Source: UBA11606 sp039815945
GTDB taxonomy: Bacteria > Actinomycetota > Acidimicrobiia > Acidimicrobiales > Aldehydirespiratoraceae
Assembly: GCA_039815945.1 (NCBI GenBank)
Contig: JBCBYI010000001.1
Span: forward strand, 1-48,457
Direction: 5' to 3'
DNA: 48,457 nucleotides
Shown: positions 19,329 to 29,973 of the stretch, piece by piece
How the letters are laid out: every line of letters begins with the position of its first letter
Numbering within the stretch: position 1 is the first letter of the stretch
Program-made: the position numbers and the translations under genes
Notes under the pieces: generated by a model
Seen by the model: the letters and a program-made list of their open reading frames with translations, nothing else
Told to the model about the DNA's origin: nothing
Databases searched by the model: none

Positions 19329-20839
19329 CCGCAGTAGCCGAGCTCGCGGCAGCGGACGACGGCCTGGTTGTGCTCCTCGAGCGTGACCGAGAACGCGTGC
19401 GCCCCGATGATGCCGTTCTCGTCGGTTCGGGCCCAGAAGATGTAGTCACCCTCGGCCGGGGCCAGCGCCGCTCGTAGGGCCGCCTCACCCGGCGCCGCGA
19501 TCGGCGTCGGTGGGATACCCGGAGTGGTGTAGGTGTTCCACGGAGACTCGGCGTCGAGATCGCTCTGGAACAACGGCTCGGTGAACGACTTGCCGGCCGC
19601 GTAGTAGACGGTGGCGTCGATCTGGAGCGGAATGCCCTGCGCGAGTCGGTTGTAGATCGCCCGCGCCATCAGCGGCCGATCGACGTCGACGCGAGCCTCA
19701 CGCTCGATCATCGACGCGATCACGATCACCTCGTAGTCGGACAGGCCGAGTTCGAGGATCGCCGAATCACGCCCGACCTCGCCGAGCAGGTTCTCGTACC
19801 GCTGGTCGAACGTGTCGGCCATGCGCTGCAGGAATCGGGCCTCGTCGGCGACGTCTTCCTCGGCGACGTCGTAGGTCGCAGGGAACAGCGTGCCCTCGAG
19901 TCGAAGATCGATCGGGACGGCCGGGTCCGCGTACTCGGAGACGAGGTTCGGGCTGCGCAGCGCGTCGAGCAGATCGGCCCGATCGAACTGGGAGTTCACC
20001 GCGAGCAGGCGCTCGACGAGTTCGGTGAGACGCAAGCCCTCGGGGATCGTGAAGTCGACGAAGATCTCCGGGACCGGGCCTTCGTCGAGGACGGCGACCG
20101 CCTCTTCGAAGGCGAGGTTCTGCTGGATCTCGTAGTCGCCGGCCTGGAAGGTGCGCTCGGCGTCGCAGCCGAGGAAGCCGGTGATCGACAGTTCGCCTTC
20201 GCATCGAAGCCAGTAGCGGAACACCGTGGCGTTGGAGATGACCCCCTCGTTCTCGAGCAGGGTGGCGACGTTGTTGGTCGACGCTCCCGACGGGATCGTC
20301 AGCTCGATCAGGTCACCCGGGTCGCCGTCGGGTTCGATCTGGGCATCGACCCAGTCGTAGATGCGCCCGCGAGCGGTGGTGACGAGCCAGATAGCCGCAA
20401 GCACGAACAGCGCGAGCCGCAGAAAGCCACCCCAGCTGGTGCGGTAGCGGACCCAGTTCTTGTCGTCGTAGTCGTAGCGGGGATCGACCATGGGCAGGGC
20501 CTGCGGGTCGTCCTCGAGGACGTACTCCACACCCTGCTCGTCGACACCGGCGACCAACACGGCGCCGGGCGGGGCCTGATGATCCGGCAGCGCCATCGGC
20601 ACGAACGGCTGCCCGGTCTGGTCGGTGAGTTGCTGGGGCGGGACCTCGGCCTTGGGCGGTGCCGCCGAGACCGGCCGGGCGACGCGGGTGACCGGACGGC
20701 GGGTGCGCGCCGGCGGATAGAGCGGCGCATCGCTGACGCTCGACGGTGGCGTGGGCGGTGGGGTCGGTTCGTTGTCGACCGCACCGGTGAGGAACGCCCC
20801 GAGCGACCGCTTCTTCTTGGAGGGTTGCTGATCGCTCAC
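19325..20839 (-). CDS. mltG: Endolytic murein transglycosylase MltG (YceG-like)
   Basis: Inner-membrane lytic transglycosylase that cuts nascent peptidoglycan and ends glycan strands. 504 aa: a cytosolic Pro-rich N-terminus of about 125 residues, one membrane helix (LALFVLAAIWLVTTA) near residue 135, a LysM-like region with IPSGASTNNVATLLENEGVI, then the catalytic domain with the Glu in IASMIEREARV and the NTYTTPGIPPTPIAAPG signature. GTG at 20839 overlaps the ruvX stop by 4 nt and gives the expected start. The long N-terminal extension is an actinobacterial trait. Confidence 0.95.
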   Translation of the reverse strand: MSDQQPSKKKRSLGAFLTGAVDNEPTPPPTPPSSVSDAPLYPPARTRRPVTRVARPVSAAPPKAEVPPQQLTDQTGQPFVPMALPDHQAPPGAVLVAGVDEQGVEYVLEDDPQALPMVDPRYDYDDKNWVRYRTSWGGFLRLALFVLAAIWLVTTARGRIYDWVDAQIEPDGDPGDLIELTIPSGASTNNVATLLENEGVISNATVFRYWLRCEGELSITGFLGCDAERTFQAGDYEIQQNLAFEEAVAVLDEGPVPEIFVDFTIPEGLRLTELVERLLAVNSQFDRADLLDALRSPNLVSEYADPAVPIDLRLEGTLFPATYDVAEEDVADEARFLQRMADTFDQRYENLLGEVGRDSAILELGLSDYEVIVIASMIEREARVDVDRPLMARAIYNRLAQGIPLQIDATVYYAAGKSFTEPLFQSDLDAESPWNTYTTPGIPPTPIAAPGEAALRAALAPAEGDYIFWARTDENGIIGAHAFSVTLEEHNQAVVRCRELGYCG

Positions 20840-21287
20840 TGGCCGTTCCTCGCGTCGGTACCCGGCCCGACCTGGGGCATGCCGGCGTCGAGCCACGACT
20901 GCAGCATCACCGACGCGGCGACCTTGTCGACGACCTGGCGGCGGTCCTGGGCGTTCATGTTCTGATCCATCAGGGCTCGCTCCGCGGAAACGGTCGTCAG
21001 CCGCTCATCGTAGAGAACGACGGGTACCCGGAGGGTGTCACCCAACGCCTTGGCTTCCGATGCGTACTTCTTGGCCATCGGACCGGCCGAACCGTCCATG
21101 TTGAACGGGAGCCCGACGACGACGATCTCGGCCTCCCACTCCTCGACGAGATCCGCGATCGCCCGGTGTTCGCGGGGTCGATCGCCCAGCCGAGGCAGCA
21201 CCTCGATCGGCATGGCGAGCGTGCCGGCACTGTCGCTCACCGCGACGCCGACGCGCTTTTGGCCCAGGTCGAGCCCGAGGGCCCGCA

Positions 21288-21288
<1 letters not shown>
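20836..21288 (-). CDS. ruvX: Holliday junction resolvase-like protein RuvX (YqgF)
   Basis: RNase H-fold nuclease linked to 16S rRNA 5' maturation and to Holliday junction resolution. 150 aa with LGLDLGQKRVGVAVSD at the N-terminus, VVVGLPFNMDGS near residue 58, YDERLTTVSAERAL near residue 95 and DKVAASVMLQSWLD near the end, which carry the acidic active-site residues. GTG start; the alaS stop and this start share one base. alaS-ruvX-mltG is the classical order. Confidence 0.95.
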
Positions 21289-23876
<2,588 letters not shown>

Positions 23877-23919
23877 GAGGCGCTCAGCCTACCGGCGCGC
23901 CCGACCCGGAGAACCGGAT

Positions 23920-24261
23920 TCAGTCGCCGGCGCCGTGACGGGGCCGGAAGCTCTGCGTGGCCCGGCCCGGTCGGGCCATGCGACGAGCCGGCCCGGTGTG
24001 GAGGGCCTCGTCGCCGGCGAATTCGGCCAGCAGGTCGGCCTTCTCTGCCCGCATCGCCGTGAGCCCCTCGTTGGCAGCATCGCGGATGTCGACCATCGCC
24101 TCGCGGGCCTTGCCGGCGGCGCGTCGGCTTCGGTCGGCCACGTCGGCCCGGACCTGTTCGGGGGCGACGCGCTCCACCGTGCGTTTCACTCGCTTCTGCA
24201 CGTACAGACTCGTGCCGAGACCGACGGTGTACCCGGCGGCGGCCCAGAAGGTGCGCTTCAT
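23920..24261 (-). CDS. Small helical protein with N-terminal membrane segment (DUF6167-like)
   Basis: 113 aa. A weak hydrophobic segment (FWAAAGYTVGLGTSLYV) is followed by a long Lys/Arg/Glu-rich amphipathic helix up to about residue 85 and a basic tail. The make-up and the place between a DUF948-like gene and alaS match a small uncharacterised protein of Streptomyces and relatives. Function unknown. The start overlaps the DUF948-like gene by 4 nt, so the two are probably made together. Confidence 0.7.
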   Translation of the reverse strand: MKRTFWAAAGYTVGLGTSLYVQKRVKRTVERVAPEQVRADVADRSRRAAGKAREAMVDIRDAANEGLTAMRAEKADLLAEFAGDEALHTGPARRMARPGRATQSFRPRHGAGD

Positions 24262-24677
24262 CGGAGTTCTCCTCGCGGCGTCGAACGGGTGGTACTGCGG
24301 ACGTCGATCGTGCCGCCCCGCCGGCGGGGGCGGGCGATGGCTCGGCCCGCCCGGCCAGCACCGGCCACGACCGACATCGCCCGGATCAGACCGGGGGCGA
24401 AGGCGCGATAGGCGAGCCGCGAGGCGACGTCGGCGGTGGCGGTGACCCGCTCGGCCCGATCGATCACGCCGTCGACGCGATCGAGTTCGTCGCTCGCCCG
24501 GTTGACCGTCGAGTGGAGGTCATCGACCATCGGCAGGGTGCTCGCCCGGAGTTCGTCGACGGTCTGGCGCAATTCCCGCAACGTGCGCACCAACGCCTGC
24601 ACGGCGAGCACCAGCACGACGACCACCGCGAGGCAGACGATCGTGACGATGACGGCGGCGAGATCGGTGGCGCTCAT
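24258..24677 (-). CDS. DUF948-like membrane-anchored coiled-coil protein
   Basis: 139 aa. One strong N-terminal membrane helix (AAVIVTIVCLAVVVVLVLAV) precedes an amphipathic helical region (RELRQTVDELRASTLPMVDDLHSTV), the pattern of DUF948 proteins encoded before alaS in many Actinomycetota. The C-terminal 40 residues are basic and low in complexity. Function unknown; membrane anchoring is the only safe inference. Confidence 0.75.
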   Translation of the reverse strand: MSATDLAAVIVTIVCLAVVVVLVLAVQALVRTLRELRQTVDELRASTLPMVDDLHSTVNRASDELDRVDGVIDRAERVTATADVASRLAYRAFAPGLIRAMSVVAGAGRAGRAIARPRRRGGTIDVRSTTRSTPRGELR

Positions 24678-24691
24678 CGCTGCTCAGTCAA

Positions 24692-26011
24692 TCACACGTC
24701 TCGCTTGATGCGGTCCGCGCGGTCAGGGTGGCCCGGCCACCACTGTCGCAGCCGACCCTCACGGCCGTGCACGGTCGGCTCGTAGAAGGCCCGACCGACC
24801 ATCTCGTCGGGCAGATACTGCTGATCGACGTGCCCCGAGGGGTCGTCGTGGGGGTAGCGGTAGCCGGCACCGTGACCGAGCGACTCGGCCCCCTTGTAGT
24901 GGGCGTCGCGGAGATGGGGCGGCACGTCGCCCGCTCCCGCCTCCCGGGCTGCGGCACGCGCGTCGAAGATCGCTCGCGTCACTCGATTCGACTTCGGCGA
25001 CGTGGCGAGGTGGATCGCCGCCTGGGCCAGGTTGAGCTGCGCCTCCGGCAACCCGACGAACTCGACGGCATGGGCCGCAGCCGTCGCCACCAACAGCGCC
25101 TGCGGATCGGCCATCCCGATGTCCTCCGAGGCGTGAATCACCATGCGTCGGGCGATGAACCGGGGGTCCTCCCCCGCCTCGAGCATGCGGGCCAGCCAGT
25201 AGACGGCGGCGTCGGCGTCGGAGCCGCGGATGCTCTTGATGAACGCGCTGATCACGTCGTAGTGACCGTCGCGGCCGTAGCGGACCGCCTTGGCGTCGAC
25301 CGCGCCCTCGGCGTCGCCGAGCGTGACGTGGATCGGCCGGCCTCGCGCGGCGGCCAACGCGACCGCCACCTCGGTGCTGGTCAGCGCATGCCGGCCGTCG
25401 CCGCCGGCTCGGGCGGCCAGGTGTTCGATCGCGTCGTCGTCGGCGCTCGCCCCCTCGACCTCGAGACCCCGCTGGATCAACTCGGCGATGTCGGTGTCGT
25501 CGAGGGCGTGCAGCCGAAACAGCGTCGAACGCGACATCAGCGGCGGGTTGACCTCGAAGTGGGGGTTCTCGGTGGTCGCACCGATCAAGACGATGAGGCC
25601 CTCCTCCACCGCCGGCAGCAGGGTGTCCTGCTGGGCCTTGTTGAAGCGGTGCACCTCGTCGAGGAAGAGGATCGTGCCCGTGCCCCGCTCCCCCAGCCGA
25701 TGACGAGCCGACGCGATCTCCTCGCGCACGTCCTTCACCGACGCCGTGACCGCCGAGAGTTCGACGAACACCTTCTCGGTGGTGGTCGCGATCAGTCGAG
25801 ACAGGCTGGTCTTGCCCGTGCCCGGCGGCCCCCAGAAGATCACCGACGACAGCCGGTCGCCTTCGATCAGGGCCCGCAGCGGCTTGCCGGGCGCAAGCAG
25901 GTGGCGCTGCCCAACGACATCATCGAGGTTGCGCGGCCGCAGCCGGGCCGCGAGCGGCGACCGTCCCGACAGCCGCTCCTCGGCGGCAGCGGCGAACAGG
26001 TCGTCGGCCAT
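24692..26011 (-). CDS. rarA: Replication-associated recombination protein A (MgsA/RarA)
   Basis: AAA+ ATPase related to clamp-loader subunits and RuvB, acting at stalled replication forks. 439 aa: Walker A GPPGTGKTSLSR near residue 61, Walker B LFLDEVHRF near residue 113, sensor 1 IGATTENPHFEVN, then the tetramerisation region VISAFIKSIRGSDADAAVYWLARMLEAGEDP and the C-terminal signature YKGAESLGHGAGYRYPHDDPSG-like stretch. Divergent from the 26.07-kb gene with 60 nt between starts. Confidence 0.96.
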   Translation of the reverse strand: MADDLFAAAAEERLSGRSPLAARLRPRNLDDVVGQRHLLAPGKPLRALIEGDRLSSVIFWGPPGTGKTSLSRLIATTTEKVFVELSAVTASVKDVREEIASARHRLGERGTGTILFLDEVHRFNKAQQDTLLPAVEEGLIVLIGATTENPHFEVNPPLMSRSTLFRLHALDDTDIAELIQRGLEVEGASADDDAIEHLAARAGGDGRHALTSTEVAVALAAARGRPIHVTLGDAEGAVDAKAVRYGRDGHYDVISAFIKSIRGSDADAAVYWLARMLEAGEDPRFIARRMVIHASEDIGMADPQALLVATAAAHAVEFVGLPEAQLNLAQAAIHLATSPKSNRVTRAIFDARAAAREAGAGDVPPHLRDAHYKGAESLGHGAGYRYPHDDPSGHVDQQYLPDEMVGRAFYEPTVHGREGRLRQWWPGHPDRADRIKRDV

Positions 26012-26071
26012 CGCCGGACCCTACCGCCGAGTTCCTCAGCCCGGCCGCAGACCTGCCGATGGGACACCGCT

Positions 26072-26785
26072 ATGCCTGGTCTCCTCGTCCTGCTGTTCTG
26101 GTTGTGGCTCGCCGTCTCGATCGGCATCTACGCCTTCCGCTTCTTCACCACGGGTTCGGTGCGCGGCGCCAAACCCGAGGAACCCGCCGCCGAGCCCGAC
26201 GACCCGTACGCGGCGTTCGAGGTCCAGCTCGCCGCCATGGCCACCTCCGACGAGTCGGTCATACCCACCACGACCGAGCCGGGCGACCTGGCCGCCGCCC
26301 CTGCGCCCGGCTTCGAAGCGTTCTCCCCGGCCGCAGGCGATCTCGGCGCGGCGCCACAAGCCGACCCGACGCCGATCGAGCAACCGGCGCCGATCATGGC
26401 CAACCCGAGCCCGATCGCCGCCATGGCCTCGCCCCCTCGAGTGGGCGACGCCGTGCGCGCGCTGACGCTCGCCGAAGCGCTCGAAGGCATCGAGATGCCG
26501 GCCGATCTCATCCCCCTCGGCACCGACCGCTTCGACCCGCGCCACATGCAGTTCTTCACCGACGCCTTCGCACCCGGCGAGGTCGGTGCCGCCCTCGCCG
26601 ACGAACTCGAACGCCTCGGGTTCGCGGTCACACCGATCGAGGACACCGCGATCCGGGTCGACCAGCCGCACGCGTCCGTGGAGGTCCGGATCCTTCCCGA
26701 CCGGGCCAGCATCGTCGGAGCGCTCGGCGAGCGCGGGCAGGCCCTCCCCGACGCGGCGGTCGTGGTCGACTTCCAGTTGGGCTGA
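26072..26785 (+). CDS. Conserved hypothetical protein with one membrane helix
   Basis: 237 aa on the plus strand, opposite to its neighbours. Residues 2-24 are one membrane helix (GLLVLLFWLWLAVSIGIYAF). A Pro/Ala/Glu-rich linker spans about 30-125. The C-terminal 110 residues look folded, with alternating helix and strand (LAEALEGIEMPADLIPLG, then RLGFAVTPIEDTAIRVD, VEVRILPDRASIVG). I do not recognise the family. Codon use is like the neighbours, with strong third-position GC, supporting a real gene. It faces aspS tail to tail with an 18-nt gap. Confidence 0.65.
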   Translation: MPGLLVLLFWLWLAVSIGIYAFRFFTTGSVRGAKPEEPAAEPDDPYAAFEVQLAAMATSDESVIPTTTEPGDLAAAPAPGFEAFSPAAGDLGAAPQADPTPIEQPAPIMANPSPIAAMASPPRVGDAVRALTLAEALEGIEMPADLIPLGTDRFDPRHMQFFTDAFAPGEVGAALADELERLGFAVTPIEDTAIRVDQPHASVEVRILPDRASIVGALGERGQALPDAAVVVDFQLG

Positions 26786-26793
26786 GCGCGACC

Positions 26794-26811
26794 CGACCTG
26801 CGATCAGGTCG
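26794..26811. terminator. Hairpin between convergent genes (aspS stop)
   Basis: CGACCTG and CAGGTCG form a perfect 7-bp stem with a CGAT loop, extendable by GC pairs past a bulge, between the plus-strand gene ending at 26785 and the aspS stop at 26804. It could act as a bidirectional terminator; there is no T-run on either side. Confidence 0.4.
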
Positions 26812-28543
26812 CGGGCGGAAGCACCCGGATCCCGAGCTCCTCGAGATGCCCGTCGTCGATCGGCGACGGCGCGTTCGTGAGCGGATCGGCACCCGACTGG
26901 GTCTTCGGGAAGGCGATGACCTCACGGATGTTGGTCTCGCCGGCCAGCAGCGCGGTGAGGCGATCGAGGCCGAAGGCGAAGCCCCCGTGTGGCGGAGCGC
27001 CGTACTTGAACGCGTCGATGAAGAAGCCGAACTTCGCCTGACGCTCCTCCTCACCGATGCCGAGCAGCTCGAAGATGCGGTTCTGCACGTCGGAGCGGTT
27101 GATCCGGATCGAACCCGAACCCAGCTCCCAGCCGTTGAGCACGAGGTCATAGGCCTGCGAACGGACCTCGAGGAGCTCCTCGCCGGTGCCGTCGAGCAGA
27201 CCCCAGTCGTCTTCGTGCGGCATCGTGAACGGATGATGCGCCGGGACGGGCTTGCCGTTGTCGGCGATGGTCTCGAACAGCGGGAAGTCGACGATCCAGA
27301 GGAAGTTCAGGCCGCCCTCGTTGACCGGCGGCTTGCCGAGCTCGAGGCGCAGCAGGCCGAGGACGTGGCGCACGAGTCGACGCTCGTCGGCGACGAGGAA
27401 CACCATGTCGCCAGGCTCGGCCTCGAGGGCGGCGATGACCTGCGACGACTCGTCGGCCGACAGGAACTTCGCCACGCCGGCATCGAGCGCCGGACCCGAC
27501 TCACCGTCGATGACCTTCATCCAGGCGAGGCCCTTGGCGCCCCAGCGCTGGCAGGTCTCGACGAGGGCGTCGATCTGGTTGCGGCTGAGCGCCTCGACGC
27601 CGCCTTCCATCCGGATGCCCTTCACACAGGGCGCCTGAAAGACGCGGGCCTCGGTGCCCTCGAAGATCGGGGTGAGCTCGACGAGCTCCATGCCGAAGCG
27701 GGTGTCGGGCTTGTCGGAGCCGTAGCGCTCCTGTGCGTCGAGCCAGGTCATGCGCGGGAACTCGGTGGGACGCTCGCCGGTGACGGCCTCGGCCGCGTTG
27801 GCGACGGCGTGGCTGATCGTGGTGAAGACGTCTTCTTGATTGACGAAGCTCATCTCCGCGTCGAGCTGCATGAACTCGAACTGGCGGTCGGCACGCAGAT
27901 CCTCGTCGCGGAGACAGCGGGCGATCTGGTAGTAGCGGTCGACGCCACCCACCATGCACAGCTGCTTGAAGAGCTGCGGGCTCTGGGGCAGGGCGTAGAA
28001 CGAACCCGGCTCCTTGCGCGACGGCACGACGAAGTCGCGGGCGCCCTCGGGGGTGGAGGCGATCAGCATCGGGGTCTCGACCTCGACGAAGCCCTGTTCC
28101 TCCATGCCGCGACGCACGGCCGAGTTCACGGCGGCACGAGTGCGGAGGTTCTTCTGCATGCGCTGCTTGCGCAGGTCGACGTAGCGGTGGCGCAGGCGGA
28201 TGGTCTCGTCGACGTCGGTGCGCTCGTCGAGCGGGAAGGGCGGCGGCTCGGCCTCGGCCAGGATATCGATCTCGGTGACTTCGATCTCGACCTCACCGGT
28301 GGCGAGGTCGGGGTTCGCGGTGTCGTCGGGCCGCAGGCGGACCTCGCCGGTCATCTTGGCGACGTACTCGCTGCGGAGGTCGTGGCTCGAATTGACCACG
28401 CACTGCACGACGCCGGTGCGGTCGCGCAGATCGATGAAGGCAAGGTGCTCGCCGTGCTCGCGGCGGCGGTCGACCCAGCCGCACACGGAGACGGTCCGAC
28501 CGGCGTCGGCCGCCGTGAGCTGGCCGCACATGTCGGTGCGCAT
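26804..28543 (-). CDS. aspS: Aspartyl-tRNA synthetase
   Basis: Class IIb synthetase charging tRNA with Asp. 579 aa: N-terminal OB-fold anticodon domain (CGWVDRRREHGEHLAFIDLRD), motif 2 region RCLRDEDLRADRQFEF, the bacterial insertion domain with AEPGDMVFLVADE, and motif 3 GGFAFGLDRLTALLAG near the C-terminus. ATG at 28543 (MRTDMCGQL) lines up with the family start; ATG at 28564, seven codons upstream, is a good alternative. Whether it also charges tRNA-Asn cannot be settled here. It follows hisS closely, an order common in Actinomycetota. Confidence 0.96.
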   Translation of the reverse strand: MRTDMCGQLTAADAGRTVSVCGWVDRRREHGEHLAFIDLRDRTGVVQCVVNSSHDLRSEYVAKMTGEVRLRPDDTANPDLATGEVEIEVTEIDILAEAEPPPFPLDERTDVDETIRLRHRYVDLRKQRMQKNLRTRAAVNSAVRRGMEEQGFVEVETPMLIASTPEGARDFVVPSRKEPGSFYALPQSPQLFKQLCMVGGVDRYYQIARCLRDEDLRADRQFEFMQLDAEMSFVNQEDVFTTISHAVANAAEAVTGERPTEFPRMTWLDAQERYGSDKPDTRFGMELVELTPIFEGTEARVFQAPCVKGIRMEGGVEALSRNQIDALVETCQRWGAKGLAWMKVIDGESGPALDAGVAKFLSADESSQVIAALEAEPGDMVFLVADERRLVRHVLGLLRLELGKPPVNEGGLNFLWIVDFPLFETIADNGKPVPAHHPFTMPHEDDWGLLDGTGEELLEVRSQAYDLVLNGWELGSGSIRINRSDVQNRIFELLGIGEEERQAKFGFFIDAFKYGAPPHGGFAFGLDRLTALLAGETNIREVIAFPKTQSGADPLTNAPSPIDDGHLEELGIRVLPPAT

Positions 28544-28614
28544 CGAGGTGGTGTGATCCTGCATGTCCTGGTGATTCCTGGTTGCTGAGAGAAGGTTGCT
28601 GAGGTGAGAACGGG

Positions 28615-29880
28615 TTACGAGAGCAGGCCACTCACGTGGCCCACGAGATCGGTGAGGGCGACGCGCTGCTGGCCGGTGTCGCCGTGCATGTCGCGAAGGG
28701 TCACCTCGCCGTTGGCGACCTCGTCTTCGCCGATGATCGCGGCGAAGGGGGCGCCGGAGCGGTCGGCGACCTTCATCTGGGCCTTCATGGAGCGGCCGCC
28801 GTACGAACGGTCGGCGCCGATGCCGGCGGCTCGGAGGGTGTTGCACACGCCGAGGGCGTGGCTGCCGCCCGTGACGTCGACGACGAAGACCTTCACCGAC
28901 GGCTCGGGGGTCGGGAAGACACCTTCGGCGTCGCAGGCGAGGAGGATGCGGTCGACACCGAGCGCGAAGCCGATGCCGGGGGTGGCGGGACCACCGAGGT
29001 CCTCGACGAGGCCGTCGTAGCGGCCACCGCCACCGACGGCGTTCTGGGCGGTGGCGAGGGCGTCGGCGGCGAACTCGAACGTGGTGCGGGTGTAGTAGTC
29101 GAGCCCGCGCACGAGGCGAGGAGAGAGCTCGTACGCGATGCCGAGCTGGTCGAGACCGGCCCGCACCGTCTCGAAGTGCTCGCGGGTCTCGTCGGTGAGG
29201 AAGTCGACCATCAGCGGGGCGGCCGCGATGATCTCGGCGTCTTCCTCGCGCTTGGAGTCGAGCACGCGCAGCGGGTTGCGCTCGAGCGTGACCTGGCTCT
29301 GCGACGACAGCGATGCGGCGTTGTCGGTGAGGTAGCCCCGCAGGGCATCCATGTACGCCGGGCGACAGGTCGGGTCGCCGAGGCTGTTGAGCAGCAGCGT
29401 GACCTCACGCAGCCCGAGCGACTCGTAGAACCGCCAGCCGAGCGCGATGGCGTCGACGTCGGCCTGGGGGTCGTCGGTGCCGAGGGTCTCGATGCCGACC
29501 TGGGAGAACTGGCGGTATCGACCGGCCTGGGGTTGCTCGTAGCGGAACTGCGGACCCTCGTACCAGACCTTCCACGGCGGCGTGGGCCGGTGCTCGGCGA
29601 AGGCCCGACACACCGAGGCGGTGAGCTCGGGCCGCAGGGCGAGGTGCTGCGGCGGGTCGCCCTTGTCGAAGAAGTCGAACATCTCCTTGGTGACGACGTC
29701 GGTCGACTCACCGAGACGCTTGAAGACGCCGAGGTCCTCGAAGATCGGCGACATGACCTCGCCGAAGCCCGCGAGCTCGGCCTGGTGGGCGAACGCGTCG
29801 ATCAGCGCCCGGCGGCGGCCCGACTCGGGCGGCAGGATGTCTCGCGTGCCCTTGGGGGCTTTGAACGTCGGCTCGGCCAC
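28615..29880 (-). CDS. hisS: Histidyl-tRNA synthetase
   Basis: Class II synthetase charging tRNA-His. 421 aa: FKAPKGTRDILP at the start, motif 2 with GPQFRYEQPQAGRYRQFSQ, the histidine-A signature LVRGLDYYTRTTFEF near residue 255, motif 3 GIGFALGVDRILLA, and the C-terminal anticodon domain ending with SYGGRSMKAQMKVADRSGA. GTG at 29880 is the start; no clear Shine-Dalgarno is seen. It lies downstream of rel, separated by a 93-nt gap that holds a large palindrome. Confidence 0.96.
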   Translation of the reverse strand: MAEPTFKAPKGTRDILPPESGRRRALIDAFAHQAELAGFGEVMSPIFEDLGVFKRLGESTDVVTKEMFDFFDKGDPPQHLALRPELTASVCRAFAEHRPTPPWKVWYEGPQFRYEQPQAGRYRQFSQVGIETLGTDDPQADVDAIALGWRFYESLGLREVTLLLNSLGDPTCRPAYMDALRGYLTDNAASLSSQSQVTLERNPLRVLDSKREEDAEIIAAAPLMVDFLTDETREHFETVRAGLDQLGIAYELSPRLVRGLDYYTRTTFEFAADALATAQNAVGGGGRYDGLVEDLGGPATPGIGFALGVDRILLACDAEGVFPTPEPSVKVFVVDVTGGSHALGVCNTLRAAGIGADRSYGGRSMKAQMKVADRSGAPFAAIIGEDEVANGEVTLRDMHGDTGQQRVALTDLVGHVSGLLS

Positions 29881-29935
29881 GAACGGTCAGGCTACCGGCC
29901 GCCCCTCCCCTCCCAGCGGGTTATCGAACGCGGAA

Positions 29936-29970
29936 TGGAGACACTTCGTACCTGACACGAAGTGTCTCCA
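29936..29970. repeat. 14-bp perfect inverted repeat between rel and hisS
   Basis: TGGAGACACTTCGT (29936-29949) and its exact reverse complement (29957-29970) flank a 7-nt loop, four bases after the rel stop. No T-run follows on the minus strand. It may be a rel terminator, a processing site, or one copy of a dispersed palindromic repeat. I noticed no second copy in the window. Confidence 0.85.
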
Positions 29971-29973
29971 ACT

